DNA of 64,000 bases from Ctena decussata (taxonomy: Eukaryota; Mollusca; Bivalvia; Lucinida; Lucinidae), in NCBI GenBank assembly GCA_963989385.1, contig OZ022502.1, positions 48,725,454-48,789,453 on the forward strand. Direction: 5' to 3'. A program made the position numbers and the translations under genes. The notes beneath the pieces were generated by a model. That model searched no databases, was not told the origin of the DNA, and worked only from the letters and a program-made list of their open reading frames with translations. This document shows positions 45,468 through 54,400 of this stretch, piece by piece. The stretch's first letter is position 1, and every line of letters begins with the position of its first letter.

Positions 45468-48400
45468 CAGCAAGCAAATTTAGATTTAGTAAGATAAACT
45501 GGAACAGTATACAACATAAAAAGGTAAGAAAAGACAGCTTTAAACATACAAGGTAAAAAATAAGAGAGAACGAGACTTCAAGCAGGTAAGCAAATAAAAA
45601 CAGGTAAGGTCACATGAAATGCTAAGACATCACAGACTTACATATACAAACTCCACATATACTCACATAGAAATCACAACATTAGAAGCACAACTGAAAG
45701 GGATTTCGACTAAAACCAACAGGAACAAAACTGCACATATAAACTAACCTGCTGCTCCGTCACGCATCGCACAGATACACATTGGGCTCGTCCACGTGTG
45801 GATCAGACTCTTGAACTGTGCAAAGCCTGTTGCTGTTCGCGTATCATTTTGGATAGTTTTTGTTGCGTGTCTGAGGACTATCTTGTATACTTTGGTGGTC
45901 AGGAGTTTCAGGAGGGGATTGTTGGTAATTACGTTTTTTTTTTTGATCTGTCTAGAAGGATTGCGGGTCTCTAGAAAAATAAATGGAAATCAACATGAGT
46001 TTATATGACTGTTGTCTTTGTTGTTTACCTAATAACGGTTCACAAGTTTGCTGTATTCTTCAATTGCACAACTGTGGGTCGCCTCTCAATGTGAGTGAAG
46101 GCTTTCACTAAAAGGCATGGAATCGATGCCATTCGGCATAGGATTAAACCACCTGTCTCTTTAATAAGAATGAGAGCGAAGATTTACGCGTTAGATTACC
46201 AATCCAGACTACACAATTTCGATTGCCCTTTTACAGTCATTCGGATTAGACTGTATGACGTTTATGTTTTTATCATATGACGTCGCATCTGAGAGTGTTA
46301 TAAGCCATGCATTAAAAACGATAATCCACTAGTGGATTAAATAGGCAAATTACGTCATAACGTTATACGTTGACGTCACCGAAAACGTCGCGTTTTCTAA
46401 CGGCGAAATCGTGACGTTTTAGTGCAAATTTTGCTAATAAAAAGTGCTTTTAGTGTCATATGATAAATAGAATCTTGCATTCATGCTCCTGTATAAAATT
46501 AGATTTATTAAACTCGTTGGGGAAAACCGATAAGATGCTCGGCAAAGCCTCGCATCTTATCTTTTTCCCCAACTCGTTTAATAAATTCACTTATACATGA
46601 GTACTCATGTAAGATCCTCTATTTAAACAGTTGGCCTGAGTAGTTCAATCCCAGCATGTGAAGTTTCAGTTACTTGATGGATAATGTACCCAAAAGCTTT
46701 CAGCTGTGAAAATATATAGAGGATCTTACATGAGTGCTCATGTATTATTGAATTTATTAAACGAGTTGGGGAAAAGATAAGATGCGAGGCTTTGCCGAGC
46801 ATCTTATCGTTTTTCCCCAACGAGTTTAATAAATTCAATAATACAGGAGCACGAATGCAAGATTCTGTTTATCATATGGCACTAAAATCGGCAAGATTTG
46901 CACTAAAACGTCATTTTGATGGACGTCAACGTACAACGTTACGACATAATTTGCATATTTAATCCACTAGTGGATTATCGTTTTTAATGCATGGCTTTAT
47001 TACACTTTCAGATGCGACGTCATATGATGAATACCCAAAAGCGATCAGCTGTGAAAATATAATGCATTAAATTAGATTAAAACAAATACAGTTATTGTCA
47101 GTTCTAAAGAATTTATGTAAACTATTGCTTTGATTTTCAGAGTCCGCATCCATACAGATGGCAAATATTTTCTTGACGACGAAACTACAGATGTCGGTCC
47201 ATTGTCAAAACGATTGTGCCCTAAAGGTAATCATTATACTAATAAGTATGTAGCAGAAACTACTTTTACAGTAAAAAGGGTAAAGGACTGTAATCTTGAC
47301 ACTTGTTTAAAATGATTAAAAATGAACAAAGATACCCAGAATTAGCCACAATTCACCCAAGGCAACGGAAGAAGAGGAAGAAGAAGAAAAGAGTTAGGAA
47401 AAGTCTTCGCAATCTTTTTTTTCATGTTACGACAATATATATGAGGTAGTACACATTGAATCTGATGACTCATAAGCTGTATTTTTATTACAGTCTTTCC
47501 TTTTGAAAACAAACGATTTAGTACTGTAAAAAGTTTCAGTAAATTAGAACCAACAACATCAAAGAAAAAAAAGAAAAGAAATTAACTGCAATTTGTTTCG
47601 TGAATGTGTAGTCTTAGGTAAGTAGGTAAGTCTGATATTTCTGATCCGCTCAGGAAACTTATCGTTCGTTACAACCGTAATGAATATAATATAAATGTGA
47701 TGCTACAGTCTCATGTTTAGTGGTTAACCCAATTATAGTTAAAAACTTTGCTTTCATCTTTTTAAAATTGCACGTCGGTTGGTCAGGCATCAGACTCAGT
47801 GATGGGCCCGACATAAAGCTACTTAATTTAGTTGATTGGGGCCGGAATTTACCTTGTCTGTTGCTTGGTTATTCGGGGTTCAACTGATAGTTTTCTTTTG
47901 CTCCGGTATTTCAGTGGTGTTGTCTGACTTCCCAGGGGTTCCCTGGTATCGCCAAACATTCTTTCCGTTGAGTCCTCAACTTTGATTCATCATAGGCCTT
48001 ATCCGTGATTTGTTTGTTTCCGGTGATGATTCATTAATTAGCTAGGAAACCTTCATGCGGACCAAACAGTTAATGTTTCAAACTACGTTAATGTTTCAAA
48101 CTACTGCAGAAATAGAGGGCGAGATTTGGACCCAGTAAAACTAGTTTAAGCCCTCCCCCCCCCCAGTAATCTTTTGCTGACCGTTCCAAGGCGGTACTTC
48201 TGTTGCGGTTCCTTGATGTTTTTTATTGTGCTGTGTCCGCTTGTCTATGGTTTCTGGCGGTTTGGTCACCTGTATTGCTGCCCAATCTGCTTTCTGTTTT
48301 GTTTTGTTTTGTAATTAAAATAAAAAATGAGTAAAAATAGATGTTGATGCTGTTATTTGAGTAGCTGAATGACCATCTGTTTGGGAAAGAGCTGCTCGTT

Positions 48401-51400
48401 CGGTTTATTGATTTGATTGTATTAATTCCTGATCATTGCCTATCTTTTTACGCAACTCTACGAAAAATCGAAATACTGAGAAGCTTATCATTTTTTCTGT
48501 GGTGAAATTGCCTTTTGTTTGGTTATATCAAATGTAAGTATTTAATAAGATCAGATAAGATAAGATATGTATTAGCCAATTATGGACCATTTTCATGGTA
48601 TAGAATTAACTATTAAATTTCATGAACATACATATTACAGTTACAAGTATTTTGTAAATATGTTATTCGTTTGTTTAGATGCTGATCCTGTTTAATCGTA
48701 TTTTAGTGTTTCTGAATCGAAGAACACACACACAATTCATAATTTTGTTTTTGTTTTAATATTTTAAGACTTACCATGCCTTTGTTTTACAGACAGAAGT
48801 TTATGGAGCTTCCCAGAAAAACAGGAACAGGTAATAACTGTTTTGCAAAAACGTCACTGGCACAAGTGTAACCAACTACCGATACCGGAAGTCAGATGCT
48901 TTGGCTAGTGGCAGTAGTCATCAATAATTGAGCCGCGACACTAGCAAACCAACAATGTGGTTGTGCGCCCAGCGCAGACTCATATCAGCCAGGGCATCCA
49001 TCCAGGCTGATCAGACTCTTCGCTAAGCGCTTAAAGAGTAGCTAATGGTCCAAGCTACCTTCATGCGGACAGCAAAGACTCTGATCAGACTGAGCGGATG
49101 CCCAGGCTGATCTGAGTCTGCGCTGGGCGCACAACCACATTGTTGGTTTTCTTAATGACTTCTCTTTCTGTTGATAATCAAGCTGATATCATTGAGGCAT
49201 TTAACTCAACCTCTAGATATTTAGACGATCTTCTGAATATTGAAAATCCTTATTTTGAAAGCATGGTCTACCAAATTTACCCACCTGAACTTAAATTGAA
49301 TAAAGCTAATACTTCAGATACCGAGGCCCCCTTTTTGGATTTACATCTATCTATTTCTAACGGTTCTGTATCTTCTAAAATTTATGATAAACGTGATGAC
49401 TTTGACTTTGATATAGTTAATTTTCCATTTTTGGATGGTGACGTTCCACGTCGTCCCTCTTATGAAGTGTATATTTCTCAACTTATAAGATTTGCTAGAG
49501 TGTGTAGTCATGTAGATGACTTTAATGCTCGTAATAAATGTTTAACTGCTAAACTTCTTAAACAGGGCTATCGATATCATAAGCTTAGAAAGGCTTTTTC
49601 TAAATTCTATCGCAGACACCATGAATTGGTTTCAAAATTTGATGTCGGATTAAAATTTCTTTTACACCAAGGCCTATCGGAACCAGAATTTTATGGTGAC
49701 TTAGTATACAAATTCAAAAAGATTAAGGGTAGGACTGATTTTTCTGATCAATTCCGAAAAATAATAATACGTCACAAACGTATTGGCTAAAATTTAAATG
49801 TTATGCGACAGTCTGCATGCTTAGTGATTAACCCAATCACGGCTGATAACTTTGCTGCACTCTTTAATTTCACACCGGGGGATCGGGCGTCAGACTCTAT
49901 GATGGCCCCGACCTAAAGCTATATATTTTAGTTGGTTGGGACCGGAGCCTTTTTGTCTGTTGCTTGGTCCACCGGGGCTCAACTGGTGACCTTCTTTTGC
50001 TTCAGATTTCCAGTGGGGTTGTTTGGCAGGCCAGGGATCTCCACCTGTCAGACGGCCCGTTGTATCTGTTGAGTCCTCGTCTTTGCTTTGTGGTGTTGAA
50101 ATTTGATTTATGTGTTTACCGTGATGATTCATTATCGAGTTAGAGGGTTATCATGCGAACCGAACAACCAACTAAATGTTTTGTACCACTTCAGAAACTG
50201 AGGGTGAGGTTGGGCCTGTAAAATCGATTTAAGCCCCCCAGTAATTCATTACTGACCGTTCCAAGGCGGTAGTTCTGTTGTGGTTCTCTGTTGCCTGTTT
50301 TTGGTGTCAGAGTTTCTGTGATGTTTTACCTTATGTATGCTCTTATTATTTTTGGTTCGGTTTGGGTTGCTGAGTGGCCACCATTTGGGAACAAGCTGCT
50401 CACTTGGTTGGCCATATGTTCTCTGTATCTTGATTATTTGTAATCTTAGTTGTTTCCAACTATGGTTTGAGGGCTGGATTTGGATTTTGATTGTTTCAGT
50501 TCCTGGTCTTTGCATACTTTTTACTTCTCGTGTCGCGGCTCTATTATTCTGTCTGAATTAGTGAAAAAGAATATTTATCAAGATTTAGGGTCATTCTTGG
50601 TATCAAATTGTTCAGTAACTTTAAATCCTTTAAACGAACTAAGCGGCTTGCACCATGCTTGCTACAATTTGACAGGGTAAATCTGAGAATTTCAGAAAGA
50701 GAGAGAGAGAGAAGTCAAAACAACCAAGTAACGCTTACACAGCGAATTAAACGGCTGTAAACGCGCTCGCTCGTCTACTGAGGCTCAAGAATATATATTA
50801 TAAAATTCAAAACGTCTGAACGGCCGGTCGGGCAGTGATACAAGATAAATTAATGCATATTTTCAGCTCTTATCAAACAGATTAAATGTTTGAATATATT
50901 CATTCGTCTTCCATTCTTCCAGAATTCTCGGACACAGAAGTATGATCAGTTGTGCAATCTTACAAACAAGTTCAATTCGTCTGATATAGCCAGGAGTGAA
51001 TGGTTTGCGGCCAGAAGAGATATACATGAACTCACAGAGTTTGAAAAAGAACGTTTAGAAACTGCATTAGAATTGAGATCTGTCAACATAAAACAATGTT
51101 GTGCAATGGTGAGTACAGTCCGAAATTAGTTGTATCTTACACTATTATATCTATATCCTTTAAATGTAAATTCTAGCTCCGTGTCTTCTATCATTCATAG
51201 AGTACAAACGTTTCATGTGAGGTGAATCACAGGGTTTATGGCTATTCTGATACATTCCTTTTTAATCCTTCTACCGAAATATGAATATTGGCCTTCATTT
51301 TGGTAAAATAAGAAATAGTATTTTCTAAGTATTAGATTAAACTTTTTTTCTTTTTTTCGCGAACATTGCCACATTAGTGGCATAATTTGTTTGGTATATG

Positions 51401-54400
51401 CCTTATTCATCGTATATTTAGGAGGCCAATCTGAGTAATGAGTGTTTTGGGGATCTGCGTCGTCGACAGATTGATAGGTTCTGTGGTACCGGTGAAACGG
51501 ACATTCCACTCACAACACAACGGAAGGAGTGGATCACAGAGAGAAAATCAGAGTGTTGTTGGCAAATTGGTGAGACTCCATTTTGCAAGATACTAACAGC
51601 AATACAGCTAGAGATAAAGATGGGGTTTGGTGATAATTATGGGATAATGATATAATTTTATACATGCAAGCAAGTCCTATATTTATGATCCAAACCCATT
51701 TTGTCTTGAAGTCTGCAGCAAGCATTTGTAAGATTTGAGGATATGCTGTTCTTGGTCAAGTGTACACTTGGGTGTGATTTATTTTACTTTATTGTTGATA
51801 AAAAACATATGAAACATTTTTTTATGATGATTGAATTCCTTATTCTCATAATGATTCAGGTACACTTAATACACGCTGCATCACAAAAAACATATAGTCA
51901 AACCTGCCTTTAGAGGTCAGCCAAGGGAAGGACGAAATGTGGCTGCTTAAGACAGATGACACCTGAATACATGTTTATCTGCGCTGTATTTTGGTTCAAA
52001 GGACCAAGAAAAGCTGGCTGCTTCGTTGACAGGTCATCCGTTAATAGATGTGACCATATAAGCGGGTTTGACTGTATGTTAGCGGACATCTGCAATCTTT
52101 GCATGCCTAGGTTTGCTGTCGACGTGTTAATATTTTGCATGACAGAGAAACTGTAAAAAAATCCAAACGCATGAGACTGATTATTTCGCATTAACCCATT
52201 GTGATTCCATAAGCTATTCGATATTCAGCGACTGTAAATGCTAAAACAGTTTTTGCATCACAATCATTACCTATATTTCAGTTGTAAAATACGTATGTTT
52301 TCATCTATATTCTCGTCGAAAGATATCCTTCTACTTACAGTTGACCGAAACTGGCCCCCTTAAAAGAAAGGTTTAACTTCTTCAGTTATTGTGGCACTTA
52401 TGTTCAAATAGACGTTCGTTCAAAAAAAAGCATTAACTAAAATCCTTCTGTATTCGTGTTTGTTTCCAGAAATAGTTCTATTTATTTTATCTTTATTTCG
52501 AACCCAAAAGACTAAACAATGATACTAGCTGAGTTTCTGTTTTTTGAATACAGGTGAAGATCGCTACCACTGTTTTAATTATACCCTCTATGAGGAAACT
52601 ATGCTTAGAGACGGACGGATAACCGAGTCAGAGAGGAATGATTTATCTTTAGATGAGTTTGATCCTATTAATTACATTGAAGATTACCCAACAGAAGCCA
52701 CGAATGAAAAGGTATTCATTTAAAGTTATTACTGACCGTCCCAAGGCGGTACTTTCATTGCGGTTGTATTTATTTTATGTTCGGTGCTGTTTAAGTTATT
52801 GTTTTCTCATTTTAACCCCTCTATAATAAAAACAGAAAATAGATAAAAATAGTTGTTAAATGTTTTTCGTTTAATTTGCTTAGTCTGTTGTAACCCTTCT
52901 GTTGGTCTAAATTATTTAGTTCAATAAAGATAGCTGAGATAGCTGAGTTGCCACCTATTTGGGAAAGAGCTGCTGACTCGGCTTATCACTTGTAATTTAA
53001 TGTTTGTTGGGATGTCTTTGTCAATCTTTCCCTTTGATGTTTGGGGATGGGGTTTGGGATCGGATTCAGTCAGTTCCTGAAGTGTAGTTACTCTTTAAAT
53101 TCAACAGCTTTTACATTCATCAAACTAACAGTAAGAAAACGTGCAGATTTAGAGTAAACAATTTAACCTGCACTCAGCAGACTATAGTAGGTCCTTCTCC
53201 TCCCCAAACAGAAAGTACACGAGTGACAATTATGAAGTCCAAGGACACAGTGTCTAGAAGTACTTTTTGGCTGCAAATACGTTCGTTGAAAGATGAAGGT
53301 TTTAATTTTATAGAAAATAATATGGCATGAACAAGATCTAGTCCACACCTGTCATCGGCCATTTTCTGGTATCCTAGTACTAATGTGTACGTAGTTTGGT
53401 TTATAGTAGCTTTTAAATTGTCTGTTTAATATGAGCCGCTACACGAGTAAACCAACAAAGTGGTTGTGCGCCCTGCGCAGACTCAGGTCAGCCTGGGCAT
53501 CCGCCCATTCTGATCAGAGTCTTCGCTGTCCACACGGTAATAGCTTAGACCCTTAGCTACCTTTAAGCGCTAAGGAAATAGTCTGAGCAGACTAGGCGGT
53601 TGCCCAGGCTGATGTGAGTCTGCACTGAGCGCACAACAACTTTGTTGGTTCTCTCGTGTCGCGGCTCATATTAGAAAACGCGTCAGTATCAGTATAAATG
53701 ACTTTGTTAAATTGATTTCTCTGAGCAAAACCTTACATTCAGATGAATGCGTTGCTGCTATTATGGAGTATTCGATCGCTTGCGCACATTTTATGTTGAT
53801 TATACACAACTTTATATACAAGTTAACTTGTTATACAACGGCACACTAGCTTTATAAACATTTATCAGAAACGAATTCCTGTTATCACTTCACGTCGCAG
53901 GTCTTACATTTTACTTCCGAGAACCTGTAATAATATAAAAGGTATAATATCTACATTGCAGCACGCTGGTACTTTAGACATCCATTTTAGTTTGGCTCGT
54001 TGGAGAAAGTCATGAAAACCCTCTAATTTGACAATTTCCACGTGGTCAAACCAGATATTCAAAAAAACTTTAGCTTGCCTGGTTTTGCATGTAAATCTAG
54101 TGAAAACTTTGTGCTACAATTATAACAACACTTTGATTTGACGAAAGCAGACACTGCAGTTGATATTGTAACCCCATTTATCATATGACGTCACATCTGA
54201 GAGTGTAATAAAGACAGACATTAAAAACGATAATCAGCTAGTGGATTAAATATGCAAATTACGTCGTAACCTTATGCGCGGACGTCCATAAAAATGTCGC
54301 GTTTTCTAATGGCAAAATAGTACGCTTTAGAGCAAAATTTGCAAATAAAATGCAATTTAAGTGCCATATGATTAATAGAATATTGCGTTCATGCTCGTAT

